From Pusillimonas minor (GTDB taxonomy: Bacteria; Pseudomonadota; Gammaproteobacteria; Burkholderiales; Burkholderiaceae_B), in NCBI RefSeq assembly GCF_014237865.1, contig NZ_JACJUU010000004.1, positions 1 through 64,000 on the forward strand: 64,000 bases of DNA. The letters run 5' to 3'. This document shows, in pieces, positions 6,550-15,492 of this stretch. The notes under the pieces were generated by a model, which was not told the origin of the DNA, did not search any database, and worked only from the letters and a program-made list of their open reading frames with translations. The stretch's first letter is position 1. Each line of letters starts with the position of its first letter. A program made the translations under genes and the position numbers.

Positions 6550-9500
6550 ATGACCCGCCTGCAGGTTTACAACTGGGGCACTTTCTCCGACCTGCATGAC
6601 GTTCCAATCAGCGAGCGGGGCTTTTTGTTTGTCGGTCGATCCGGCGCTGGGAAGTCGACGCTGCTCGATGCATTCTCGGCGTTGCTGACGCCACCTCGCT
6701 GGATCGATTTCAACGCGGCTGCGCGCGAGGCGGACCGCAGTGGCCGTGACCGGAACCTCGTCACCTACATACGTGGTGCGTGGGCTGAACAGAAGGATGG
6801 GGAGTCGGGAGAGATCGCAACTCGCTACCTGCGCGCGGGGACGACCTGGTCAGCCTTGGCGCTGACCTACCAGAATGCCTTGGGCCAGTTTGTGGTGCTG
6901 ATTCAGGTGTTCTGGCTGCGGGGCAATGCGAACGGCAGCACCGACGTCAAACGCCACTACCTTGTCATAGAACGGGCTTTTGACCTACGCGAGCTGGAAG
7001 ATTTTGGCCAATCCAACTTCGACATCCGAAAGCTCAAGCAGTCTTTCCCGGAGGCATTCGCCCGCGACGAATTTCGTCCCTATTGCGAACGATTCTGTCG
7101 CCTGCTCGGCATCGAGAGCGAAATGGCGCTGCGTTTGTTGCACAAAACCCAGTCGGCCAAGAATCTCGGCGACCTCAATACCTTCCTGCGGGACTTCATG
7201 CTCGACAAGCCCGAGACCTTCGAGGTAGCGGATCGCTTGGTCAGTGAATTTGGCGAACTCAATGCTGCTCACCAGGCAGTAGTCACGGCCCGCGAGCAGG
7301 TTCAAACACTCGCGCCAGCGCGGGAGCAGCATCAGCGCAGGGACTCGTTGATGCTGCAGCGCAATGGCTTGGATGAGCTTCGCCTTGGCGTTGATGGTTA
7401 CCGGGAAACCCGACGCATTGATCTTCTCAAGGAGCATGTGGCAGCCCTAGAGGTGCAAGCCAACGGCTCAGAAGGTGAAGTGGGGCGGCGTCAAAGCACG
7501 CTGGATAACCACGCCGCAATCTTGCGCGATCTGGAGCGACAACACCGTGAAGCAGGCGGTGATCAGATCGAGCAATGGGAGGCCGAGAAATCGGGGCTGG
7601 AGGGTCAGCGCACAGATCGCCTGCGCAAGCGCGGTCAAGCCGAAGAGGCTTGCAAGAAGCTGGGCTGGAGTCTCCCGGATTCGCCACAGGCGTTCGCTGA
7701 GCTGTTGAGCAACGCACGGCAGGAGGTTGAAAACTGGGAGCAGCGCAGCAACACGAACCGCGAAGAACAGTTCCGCCTGGCAGGTGAAAAAAGGGACGCT
7801 GAGGCAGCATTTTCGCAAGCAGTCAGAGAGGTGCAGGCACTGCAGCGCCAGCCATCGAACATTCCAGCCGACATGCTGGAAATGCGCCGAAACATTGCCG
7901 CTGCCATCGGGATCTCGGAGTCGGCACTTCCTTTTGTTGGCGAACTCGTCGAGGTGAAGCGTGACGAGGCCGAATGGCAGGGGGCCATTGAGCGCGTACT
8001 GCACGGATTTGCGCTCTCACTCCTGGTGGACGAGCGCCAGTATTCTGCGTTGGCCAATCACATCAACAACACCCATCTTGGCCAGCGCTTGGTGTATTAC
8101 CGGACTGGCCGTCCGGAGACCTGGCAGGCTAAGCCTATCGGTGCTAACTCGCTCGTCCTCAAGCTGAACGTCAAGGAGGGGACGTATGCCGATTGGCTCC
8201 AGTCCGAGCTGCGGCAACGCTTCGATTACGCGTGTGTCGATTCCATTCAGTCCTTCAGGAGTGCTGATCGCGCCATTACCCGCGAGGGGCAGGTCAAGCA
8301 CAGCAAAACTCGCCATGAGAAAGACGACCGCAGAAGTGTCGGCGACCGACGAAACTGGGCACTCGGGTTCGACAACCGCGAGAAGCTTGCGCTCTTTCAA
8401 ACCCAGGCGCAGGAGCTGGCTGACGCGATTGTGCGCCTCGGCGGGGAGATCGACAAACTCTCCGAGCAAGACAAAAATCGTGCGACCCGAGCGATGCAGT
8501 GCCAGACTCTGGTGAATCTTCAGTGGCAAGAAATAGATGTGCTCCCATTGCTGGATCGCATCTCCACCATTGAGCGGCAGATCTACGAAGCGCGCGAGGA
8601 GAACACCACCCTGCAGCAAATCAGTGAGAAGCTCGAGAAGCAAAAGAAACTCGTCGATGATGCTGACAAGGACCTTCGGCAGGCAACGCGTGCGCACGAC
8701 TCAATTGTTGACCAGATCAAGACCAACGCTCAGAAACTGGAATCTCTCCTGCAGGACGCGTCTATCGTTCCATTGACGCCCCATCAGGTTTCGGGTCTCG
8801 ACGAGCGCTTCGCCAAGCAGTCAGATGCAGTCCGGCTCGACAACCTCGACAAAGTGACAACTTCTGTAGAACGTGCACTCAATGCGGAGATCGAAGAGGT
8901 CAACCGTGGGATTGGTGCCTGCGAGAAGGAAATAGAAGCGCGCTTTGCCGACTTCAAACGGCAATGGCCGATGGACGCGGGCGACATGGACACGAGCCTT
9001 GCCAGCGCGCCAGACTTCTTCGCCAAACTGGTTCGGTTGGAGACGGATGGTCTGCCCGCCTATGAGCAGCGATTCTTTGAATTGCTGCAGAACCAAAGTC
9101 ACCAGAATCTGGCGGCGCTTTCCACCTATCTGAACGATGCGCGCAAAGCCATCCTGGAACGGATGGATCTGGTCAACGACAGTCTTGGCCAGGTGCCCTT
9201 CAACCAGAGCGCCAATCAACGCACCTATCTCCACATCGACGCCAGTGACCGGCAGCTTGTCGACGTCAAGGAGTTCAAGCAGGAGATCCAGCTGGCGCTG
9301 AGCCATGCATGGACGGAGGATCGCGAGTTTGCCGAGGCGCGGTTTCTGGCCTTGCGACGACTTGTTGATCGACTCGCCAGTCAGGACCCCGAGCAGAAAC
9401 GCTGGCGTGAGACTGTGCTCGATGTTCGGCAGCATGTTGAGTTCATCGGGCGGGAGATCGATGAAAGCGGCGTCGAGGTTGAGATCTACCGCAGCGGAGC

Positions 9501-9873
9501 AGGCAAGTCTGGCGGCCAACGGCAGAAGCTGGCCACCACGTGTTTGGCCGCTGCACTGCGATATCAACTGGGCGGGAACGACCACGGCGTGCCGATGTAT
9601 GCGCCCGTCGTGCTGGATGAAGCCTTCGACAAGGCGGATAACGAGTTCACCGCTTTGGCGATGAACATCTTTACCAATTTCGGATTCCAGATGGTGGTCG
9701 CTACGCCGCTGAAGTCCGTCATGACCCTTGAGCCATTCATCGGTGGCGCCTGCTTCGTGGATATCAGCGACCGACGCGTCTCAGGCGTCCTGCTGATCGA
9801 GTACGACGGTGATCGTCAGCGGTTGAAGCTGCCAGAGCACGCGCGAGAGGAGGCTGGCGTTGAAGCTTCCTGA
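6550..9873 (+). CDS. jetC: Wadjet SMC-like ATPase JetC
   Basis: 1,107 residues from ATG 6550. Walker A (GRSGAGKST) is encoded near 6634-6660, long coiled coils with a hinge region occupy the middle, and the ABC signature SGGQRQKL (about 9511-9534) and Walker B VVLDEAFDKAD (about 9607-9639) lie near the end. JetC is the loop-extruding SMC/SbcC-like motor of Wadjet. The start is uncertain. The conserved-looking leader NASLFAREQF lies in the same frame upstream, and TTG 6475 or TTG 6526 are alternatives. One extra C in the CCCC at 6512-6515 would put the expected ATG (6500, overlapping the jetB stop) in frame. A one-base deletion or sequence error is therefore likely, and it would shorten the protein only slightly. 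Confidence 0.9.
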   Translation: MTRLQVYNWGTFSDLHDVPISERGFLFVGRSGAGKSTLLDAFSALLTPPRWIDFNAAAREADRSGRDRNLVTYIRGAWAEQKDGESGEIATRYLRAGTTWSALALTYQNALGQFVVLIQVFWLRGNANGSTDVKRHYLVIERAFDLRELEDFGQSNFDIRKLKQSFPEAFARDEFRPYCERFCRLLGIESEMALRLLHKTQSAKNLGDLNTFLRDFMLDKPETFEVADRLVSEFGELNAAHQAVVTAREQVQTLAPAREQHQRRDSLMLQRNGLDELRLGVDGYRETRRIDLLKEHVAALEVQANGSEGEVGRRQSTLDNHAAILRDLERQHREAGGDQIEQWEAEKSGLEGQRTDRLRKRGQAEEACKKLGWSLPDSPQAFAELLSNARQEVENWEQRSNTNREEQFRLAGEKRDAEAAFSQAVREVQALQRQPSNIPADMLEMRRNIAAAIGISESALPFVGELVEVKRDEAEWQGAIERVLHGFALSLLVDERQYSALANHINNTHLGQRLVYYRTGRPETWQAKPIGANSLVLKLNVKEGTYADWLQSELRQRFDYACVDSIQSFRSADRAITREGQVKHSKTRHEKDDRRSVGDRRNWALGFDNREKLALFQTQAQELADAIVRLGGEIDKLSEQDKNRATRAMQCQTLVNLQWQEIDVLPLLDRISTIERQIYEAREENTTLQQISEKLEKQKKLVDDADKDLRQATRAHDSIVDQIKTNAQKLESLLQDASIVPLTPHQVSGLDERFAKQSDAVRLDNLDKVTTSVERALNAEIEEVNRGIGACEKEIEARFADFKRQWPMDAGDMDTSLASAPDFFAKLVRLETDGLPAYEQRFFELLQNQSHQNLAALSTYLNDARKAILERMDLVNDSLGQVPFNQSANQRTYLHIDASDRQLVDVKEFKQEIQLALSHAWTEDREFAEARFLALRRLVDRLASQDPEQKRWRETVLDVRQHVEFIGREIDESGVEVEIYRSGAGKSGGQRQKLATTCLAAALRYQLGGNDHGVPMYAPVVLDEAFDKADNEFTALAMNIFTNFGFQMVVATPLKSVMTLEPFIGGACFVDISDRRVSGVLLIEYDGDRQRLKLPEHAREEAGVEAS

Positions 9874-11023
9874 AGATGTTCGGCAGTTTCTCGCCCGTCG
9901 CTTTCAAAGCAAGCACCGCGAGTGGTTGATCGGCGGTCCGTGCGAAGGCCAATGGCCGCTTGAGGTTACGCTCGGTGTACCGACCGAGCAGGCTGCACTG
10001 AGACAAGTCGACGGCGTTCGTGCCTGGGTGAGCGCATGGCAAGGCTGGCAAGGGGGCGGCACACTATCCTGGTGTGAGCGCCGGTGGAAAGCGCTTGGCG
10101 TCCAGCGACTACCGGAGAAGCTAGCGTTGGGCGGCCCGGAGGATGTTGCCACGTGGGTTGGTGAGTCTACACGATGGGAGCGTGCTCAATCTCGCTACCG
10201 GACGCTCACCGCTCGCTGGCCGTTACTGGCGCAGCAGTTGCCGAGGTATTTTGATGTCCTGGCGGACTACGGCGATGCCGATTTTCATCGGCTTGCAGAG
10301 ATGCTGGATTGGATCAATCGCAATCCGAAATCGAATCTATACCCACGACAAATTCCGGTCCCCGGTGCCGACAGCAAATGGCTGGATTCTAGAAAGGGCA
10401 TCATTTCTGACTTGATTGCAACGCTCCAGGGTGACCCAACAGGAGAGCGCGACTTCTTCAGCCGCTGCGGCTTGAGGGCACAGCCGCAGTTAATGCGCAT
10501 GCGCGTTCTAGACCCGGCGCTAAGAGCGCTTTTGGGCGGTCTTGGCGATATCTCTGCTCCTTGCGAGGAGGTCGCGAGCATTGGTATACAGCCAAATAAT
10601 GTCTTCGTTGTAGAGAACCTTCAAACTGGCCTTGCCTTTGATGATCTGCCTGGGGCGGTTGTGATCATGCGACTGGGTTACGCGGTTGACGTTTTGGGAC
10701 AGCTTCCATGGCTACAACACGCGCAATGTATCTACTGGGGTGACATTGACACGCATGGCTTTGCAATTCTTAATCGGGCCAGAACATACATCCCCAGCTT
10801 GAAGACCGTGCTTATGGATGAGCCAACGCTGATGAGTCATCGAGACTTATGGGTGGAAGAGAAAGAGCAGCACCTATCCATCGAACTCCCAATGCTCACC
10901 AACACTGAACAAAAACTCTATCAGTCGCTCAAGACCAATATCTGTGGGCAACAAGTCCGCCTCGAGCAGGAGCGTGTGCGCTGGGATGTGGCGTGGACAG
11001 CCATACAGGAAAGTATTCGATGA
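9860..11023 (+). CDS. jetD: Wadjet nuclease subunit JetD (DUF3322 plus Toprim-like DUF2220)
   Basis: 387 residues from TTG 9860, supported by GAGGAGG 6 bases upstream and a 14-base overlap with jetC. The N-terminal half is the arm/DUF3322 region. The C-terminal half is the Toprim-like DUF2220 fold with a conserved Glu in VVENLQTGLAF (about 10,606) and the Asp pair in YWGDIDTHGF (about 10,735). JetD is the topoisomerase VI-A-like endonuclease that cuts DNA once the JetABC motor has stalled on a small circle. The four-gene order ABCD with this JetD type matches type I Wadjet. The motifs look intact. Confidence 0.92.
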   Translation: MKLPEDVRQFLARRFQSKHREWLIGGPCEGQWPLEVTLGVPTEQAALRQVDGVRAWVSAWQGWQGGGTLSWCERRWKALGVQRLPEKLALGGPEDVATWVGESTRWERAQSRYRTLTARWPLLAQQLPRYFDVLADYGDADFHRLAEMLDWINRNPKSNLYPRQIPVPGADSKWLDSRKGIISDLIATLQGDPTGERDFFSRCGLRAQPQLMRMRVLDPALRALLGGLGDISAPCEEVASIGIQPNNVFVVENLQTGLAFDDLPGAVVIMRLGYAVDVLGQLPWLQHAQCIYWGDIDTHGFAILNRARTYIPSLKTVLMDEPTLMSHRDLWVEEKEQHLSIELPMLTNTEQKLYQSLKTNICGQQVRLEQERVRWDVAWTAIQESIR

Positions 11024-11153
11024 TTCAGGTTTTCATTACAAAGTTGCTTGATGAACACCTGCGCTCACTAGTCGACACGAAAATTGTGCCTCCGGTTTAA
11101 CGATGCTGCATACGAGCTGTTCGCTGGGCTTGTATCATAATAAGGAATTTTGA

Positions 11154-12992
11154 ATGTCAGGCGAGTATGAAAAGGCCATTTCTATCGGCAAGGCAATCCA
11201 GAATATTGTCTCTCGCCGGTATCTCCTGCCCGCGATACAGCGGAAGTTCACATGGAGCACATCTCAGATCGAAGTGCTGTTCGACTCGATCATGCGTGGC
11301 TATCCCATCAACACATTCATGTTCTGGGAGGTGACCGATGCAGAGGTCAAGACTAACTTCCGTTTCTACCAGTTCCTGGAAAAATACTGTGAACGTTTCG
11401 GTGAGAACAATCCTGATTTCGATACCAAGGGCCACGGAAATTTCCAGGCCGTCATCGATGGCCAGCAGCGACTGACTTCGCTATACATCGGCCTGAAAGG
11501 TACCTTCGCATACAGATTGCCGCGCAAATGGTGGCCGAAGACTCAAGACGATTCTATTTTGCCCCCGAGGCGGCTCTATCTGAATATCGCTGCGCCTTTG
11601 GACGAAGAGCGCAACGAGGAGATGATGTCTTATGAGTTCTCCTTCCTGACAAAGCAAGAGCGAGACAACGCCAGCGATGGCAAATTCTGGTTTCTTGTCG
11701 GTGATGTACTGGACCTCGAAGAGGCGGAAACGGCAGATCAGGTAGTGGACGTAGTCATGTCCCACCTGGAAAAGGTTGGCATGTCGTCGAACGCATATGC
11801 CAGAAAAACACTAACGCGGCTCTATTTCGCGGTTCGGCGCGACACCCTGATTCATTACTACAACGAGACCAGCCAGAAGATCGACCACGTCCTGGATATT
11901 TTCATCCGCACTAATCACGGCGGAACACCGCTGTCATTTTCCGATTTGCTGATGTCGATTGCCATTGCAAACTGGAAGAAGGATGCGCGTCAGCAAATAG
12001 ATGATTTGGTAGACAAGGTCAGGTTTGGCTCCGACATGGAGTTCTCTATTGATCGCGACTGGATATTGAAGGCGGCATTGGCGTTGACGGATGCTGACAT
12101 CCGCTTCAAGGTCGAAAACTTCGCCGGTGCGCAGGTTGCCCGAATCGAAAGCGAATGGGATGAGATCAGCGCCTGCATCTTGGAGACGTTCCGACTGATC
12201 CGATCGTTCGGCCTCAACGACGCATCTCTACGTGCAAAGAACGCAGCCATTCCCATTGCCTACTACCTGTATCACAAAGGGCGCGATGCTTCCGCTGGCA
12301 AGAAGGGCGTGTTCTCAAGCATCAACAAGCAGGCATTTCATACCCAAGATCGGAAGCTGATTCGGCAGTGGTTGCATATGTCTCTGCTCAAAGGCGTTTT
12401 TGGCGGTCAAGGGGACGCGTTGCTGACGAACTTGCGCAAGATCATCAAAGCTAATATTTCGACGGATTTGTTCCCGCTAACAAAAATCATCGAAGACTAC
12501 CGCGGGCACAGCAAGGATCTACTTTTCGATGATGACTTCATCAGTCGATTGTTAAAAACTCAGAAAGATGATGCGTCGTGTTTCTCGATCTTGGCATTGC
12601 TCATGCCGGACCTCGACTACACACGTGCATTGCAGAAGGATCACATCCATCCTGCGTCCTCTTTCAGCCTAGACAAATTATCTCAGTGCGAGTTTTTGAA
12701 AGGGAAACCAGAAGCGCTCGAATTTTTCCAGAACCGTGAAAACTGGAACAGCATCGTCAACCTTCATCTCTTGGAGGAGTCCAGAAATAAATCGAAGCAA
12801 GATAGGCCATTCGCTGAATGGCTCAAGGAGCAAGAGGGCATCAGCCTTGACGGACTACTGATCCCAACCGACGCACCACTTGATTTCGCATCGTTCAGAA
12901 CCTTCGTTGAGAAACGATCTCAGCACCTATACGACATCCTTAAAGAATTGGGCAAATCCGGATGCTCTGCAGCCACCAGTCCAATTCCATAA
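11154..12992 (+). CDS. DUF262/HNH restriction-like protein (GmrSD-like, single chain)
   Basis: 612 residues with TAAGGA upstream. The N-terminal DUF262 (ParB/sulfiredoxin-like NTPase) domain shows the family signature VIDGQQRLTS (100-109) after QRKFTWSTSQIEVLFDSI. The C-terminal region carries KDHIHPAS (about residue 495) followed by an Asn/Lys-rich stretch (NLHLLEESRNKSKQ). This is the layout of the DUF1524-type HNH nuclease of GmrSD and BrxU. These enzymes restrict DNA carrying modified cytosines, or act with NTP hydrolysis on phage DNA. It stands alone 130 bases after jetD in the same direction and could be read through or have its own promoter. Substrate is unknown. Confidence 0.78.
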   Translation: MSGEYEKAISIGKAIQNIVSRRYLLPAIQRKFTWSTSQIEVLFDSIMRGYPINTFMFWEVTDAEVKTNFRFYQFLEKYCERFGENNPDFDTKGHGNFQAVIDGQQRLTSLYIGLKGTFAYRLPRKWWPKTQDDSILPPRRLYLNIAAPLDEERNEEMMSYEFSFLTKQERDNASDGKFWFLVGDVLDLEEAETADQVVDVVMSHLEKVGMSSNAYARKTLTRLYFAVRRDTLIHYYNETSQKIDHVLDIFIRTNHGGTPLSFSDLLMSIAIANWKKDARQQIDDLVDKVRFGSDMEFSIDRDWILKAALALTDADIRFKVENFAGAQVARIESEWDEISACILETFRLIRSFGLNDASLRAKNAAIPIAYYLYHKGRDASAGKKGVFSSINKQAFHTQDRKLIRQWLHMSLLKGVFGGQGDALLTNLRKIIKANISTDLFPLTKIIEDYRGHSKDLLFDDDFISRLLKTQKDDASCFSILALLMPDLDYTRALQKDHIHPASSFSLDKLSQCEFLKGKPEALEFFQNRENWNSIVNLHLLEESRNKSKQDRPFAEWLKEQEGISLDGLLIPTDAPLDFASFRTFVEKRSQHLYDILKELGKSGCSAATSPIP

Positions 12993-13344
12993 ACGGGGAT
13001 CGAACCGATGGCCTGTTTCAATTGCTCGGTTGGTGCCAATATCGTCTAGGTTGATTGACCCGAAGGTGCCTTGATACGAACACTGCACCTTCGAGTTTTC
13101 GTTATGCCTGTTACCTTGGCTTCGGGAGCCGTGGCATGCGTGGCGGTCCCTTCGGGTTCCGCATCGGATGAGGCACCTGCCTTTGTAACGACCTAACTCG
13201 GCCATCATGACGCGCGGGGCATCCAGCCGCCCCCTCACGAATCATGATCGCCTCGGCAGGGATCTAGGAAAAAAACGAGAGCCGACACCGGGTTGCTCCG
13301 GCCGTTTACGTCTGCGTGGTGAAAAATTCTGTGCAGCGATGAAG

Positions 13345-13474
13345 AAATTCCCTGTTCGTACAACTAGGGAATTTGCTGTCAAGGGCTATGAAATCTCGGC
13401 CCTTTTCAGGAAACGGCAACCGTGAATGGCTTGAAAAGCCAAAATTTCCCTGCACTTTCCCGTTGAACAGGGAA
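13345..13474. repeat. Pair of GGGAA-type palindromes
   Basis: AAATTCCCT at 13,345-13,353 pairs with AGGGAATTT at 13,366-13,374 (9-base arms, 12-base loop). About 70 bases further, TTCCCTG (13,446-13,452) pairs with CAGGGAA (13,468-13,474). The two units share the TTCCCT/AGGGAA core, so this looks like a repeat family rather than two chance hairpins. It may be a REP-like element or the debris of an integration site. Confidence 0.4.
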
Positions 13475-13550
13475 TTGACGTTGAGAGCGGTTCGCAGCAG
13501 ACTACGTCCACCGCCAGGAATTCGTCTACAACGGTAGACAACAGTATAGA

Positions 13551-13584
13551 AACCCGCATGTTTGCTGACATTGCGGGTTTTTTT
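13551..13584 (+). terminator. Rho-independent terminator, plus strand
   Basis: AACCCGCA (13,551-13,558) pairs with TGCGGGTT (13,572-13,579) around a 13-base loop, followed by seven T. No intact plus-strand gene lies directly upstream. It may end read-through from the DUF262 gene or belong to a gene that has been lost at this boundary. Confidence 0.65.
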
Positions 13585-13701
13585 GCGTCTGTGTGTATAC
13601 GTCAGGGTATGGGCATATACCCCCGCATTGGATACTTCGGCCCTTCCCCATTTTGGGGGGGGGCACTTATCAGACTTGGTTCGTTTGGGTCTTTAAGACA
13701 G

Positions 13702-13726
13702 CCGTGGCCCGGGGCCCGGGCCACGG
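13702..13726. terminator. GC-rich perfect hairpin after nirK
   Basis: A 12-base perfect stem (CCGTGGCCCGGG and its complement) around a single central base lies 20 bases beyond the nirK stop. There is no clear T run in the nirK direction, so it may act as an mRNA 3'-end stabiliser or a weak terminator. It resembles the longer GGCCCGG-containing palindrome at 27,643-27,679. Confidence 0.45.
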
Positions 13727-13745
13727 TCTGGTTTTACTTATGCCC

Positions 13746-15122
13746 CTAGTGCCCCGACGCCGGGTCGATTTTTTCGGTTGAGTGGAAGATCGTGTGGTCT
13801 TCTTTGCCGGTCACCTCCAGCACGCCCGACAAGCCTTTTTCAACGCGTGATAGGGCGTGGTCTACCAGCAGGTAGTTGCCTGGTACGTCTACCTTGAATT
13901 CGACCATGGTGGCGCCGCCCGGAGGGACGAGGGTGGTCTGGACGTTGGTAAGGGGTGGGCTGGTTAGCGAGGCGTGTTTGTAGACTTTGTCGAAAATTTC
14001 GCCAATGACATGAAAGCTGGAGGCGAGGTTGGGGCCGCCGACACCAAAGAAGATGCGTACGGTTTCGCCGACCTTGGCTTGCAGCTTGTATTTCTCGGTC
14101 AGTGCGCTCATGGTGCCGTTAAACATCAGGTGTTCGGGGTTTTCGTCCAGGAGCTTTTCAAGCGAGAACTCTTGTAAGCCTTGCGAGCCGTGTTTTTGGG
14201 CGGTGTAAAGCTCGCCTTGCATGACGTAGAACTCGCGGTCGACTTTCGATAAGCCGCCTTCGGGTTCGACCAGGATCATGCCGTACATGCCGTTGGTGAT
14301 GTGTTGTGCCACCATGGGGGTGGCGCAGTGGTAAACGTACAGGCCGGGGTGCATGGCTTTGAAGGTGAAGCTTTTGGTTTGCCCGGGTGCTGCCTGGGTA
14401 ACCGCCGCACCGCCGCCGGGCCCGGTGACGGCGTGGAAGTCGACCGAGTGGATGTGGGCGGCTTCTTTGGCGTTGGTGAGGTTGACCTTGACGGTATCAC
14501 CCACGCGCACGCGGATGAAGGGGCCCGGTACTTTATTGTTGAACGTCCAGTATTTATAGGTGCTGCCGTTGGTTAGCTGGCCGACAACCTCGGTGGTTTC
14601 CAGGTCGACGGTATGGGTTTGCGGCCCGCGTTTGCCTACAGGGGTGCCCACCTGGGTGGGGTCTTGGGAAACGTCTAGGGCGTTACTTGGCGCGGCCTGT
14701 TTGGGGTCGCCCACAATAAGCTTGCCAAACATGCCGGCGGCTTTGTGGCCGGGCAGGGTGCACAGGTATTCGAAGGTGCCGTCTTTGCTGGCGCGCAGCA
14801 CAATGGCGGTGGCTGACCCTTTGCCGGTGATGTTGTCAGACTTGGCGCCGAACTCGGGGACGGCGATATCGTGAATGGCGCCGTCGCCGTTAATGACGTT
14901 GATTTGGACGACGGCGTTGGAGGGGACGTGCAGGTCGGGGTTGACCTTGCCGGCAATGGCGCCTGCGTCGCCGATATAAACCAGTTTGCCGTCGGCAATG
15001 CTGGTGCGTAGGGTAAAGGTAATGTCGGGTTTGTACGTAACCGGTTGCTGTTCGGCCGCAAGTGCCGCGCTGCCCCCTGCAAAGGCCCAGAAAAAGGCAA
15101 ATAACGTTAACAAGATTTTCAT
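13746..15122 (-). CDS. nirK: Copper nitrite reductase NirK with extra N-terminal cupredoxin domain
   Basis: 458 residues from ATG 15,122, with GGGGAG upstream and a signal peptide (about 1-23). This is a periplasmic enzyme reducing nitrite to NO. Residues about 25-140 form an additional cupredoxin with its own type 1 site (H84, C121, H126, M131). The NirK core follows: type 1 copper H225, C266, H274, M279; type 2 copper H230, H265, H422; catalytic D228 and H371. All ligands are present. Classical NirK has two cupredoxin domains; the N-terminal third one is a variant known from Hyphomicrobium-type enzymes and may take electrons from cytochromes. It has no denitrification neighbours here, but an NO-responsive nsrR locus lies at 55-58 kb. 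Confidence 0.93.
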   Translation of the reverse strand: MKILLTLFAFFWAFAGGSAALAAEQQPVTYKPDITFTLRTSIADGKLVYIGDAGAIAGKVNPDLHVPSNAVVQINVINGDGAIHDIAVPEFGAKSDNITGKGSATAIVLRASKDGTFEYLCTLPGHKAAGMFGKLIVGDPKQAAPSNALDVSQDPTQVGTPVGKRGPQTHTVDLETTEVVGQLTNGSTYKYWTFNNKVPGPFIRVRVGDTVKVNLTNAKEAAHIHSVDFHAVTGPGGGAAVTQAAPGQTKSFTFKAMHPGLYVYHCATPMVAQHITNGMYGMILVEPEGGLSKVDREFYVMQGELYTAQKHGSQGLQEFSLEKLLDENPEHLMFNGTMSALTEKYKLQAKVGETVRIFFGVGGPNLASSFHVIGEIFDKVYKHASLTSPPLTNVQTTLVPPGGATMVEFKVDVPGNYLLVDHALSRVEKGLSGVLEVTGKEDHTIFHSTEKIDPASGH

Positions 15123-15492
15123 TGGTACTCCCCGTGCTTGGCGCGACGTGAATCGTCGGCCCTGTGTACGCGCATGGTGTATGGGCGTGTCTGTGCATTG
15201 TAGGGTTTTGTCTTGCATGTATCAAAGTGGTTACATTTCGCCTGCGTCTGGGGCATTATTCAGGGAGTATAGATGCTTTGGTGCAATTGATCAGACGCTC
15301 GTTTTTCGGACTTGTTCGCCCGTAAAAAATAAAGTCTGGCGGGCGCAATATTTGTCATTACAATCGCGTCACTTACAAGTTGTATCTTGTGGGTATTGGA
15401 CGTGTATGCAGCGTGCGCTGCGGGCGGCCTGGTTCAGAGAAACGTCTGTTTTTCTGCCGCTGTTTATCTTTGTTTAACTTATTGGTGTTGCT
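15123..15492. promoter_or_regulatory. Divergent control region between nirK and a small exported protein
   Basis: This 370-base space must hold the nirK promoter (minus) and that of the following plus-strand gene. On the nirK strand, TTGAT and GCAA (15,225-15,213) resemble an FNR/DNR box, but the half-sites are one base too close for a canonical 14-base site. No NsrR-like dyad was found here. The area near 15,340-15,480 is relatively AT-rich, as expected for a promoter. Confidence 0.35.

Larger units (their letters stand above)
12993..13745. other. Gene-poor boundary between defence island and nirK
   Basis: No convincing gene was found in these 750 bases; the open frames on both strands lack ribosome sites and family resemblance. 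Contents seen: a GGGATCGAACC stretch near 13,000 that resembles a tRNA T-arm on the minus strand but does not fold into a tRNA, two GGGAA-type inverted repeats (13,345-13,374 and 13,446-13,474), a rho-independent terminator (13,551-13,584), and a GC-rich palindrome (13,702-13,726). The stretch probably marks an integration boundary with remnant DNA. Confidence 0.5.

Noticed and set aside
12990-13030. tRNA-like T-arm motif (GGGATCGAACC) on the minus strand
   Set aside because: The T stem has a mismatch, no CCA end follows, and no anticodon or D-arm folds in the neighbouring bases.
12927-13238. 103-codon minus-strand open frame across the island boundary
   Set aside because: No ribosome site, no family resemblance, unusual Arg/Cys/His-rich composition, and it overlaps the end of the DUF262 gene.
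15213-15225. FNR/DNR-type box upstream of nirK
   Set aside because: Half-sites TTGAT and GCAA are one base too close and the second arm is imperfect; kept only as a remark in the control-region entry.
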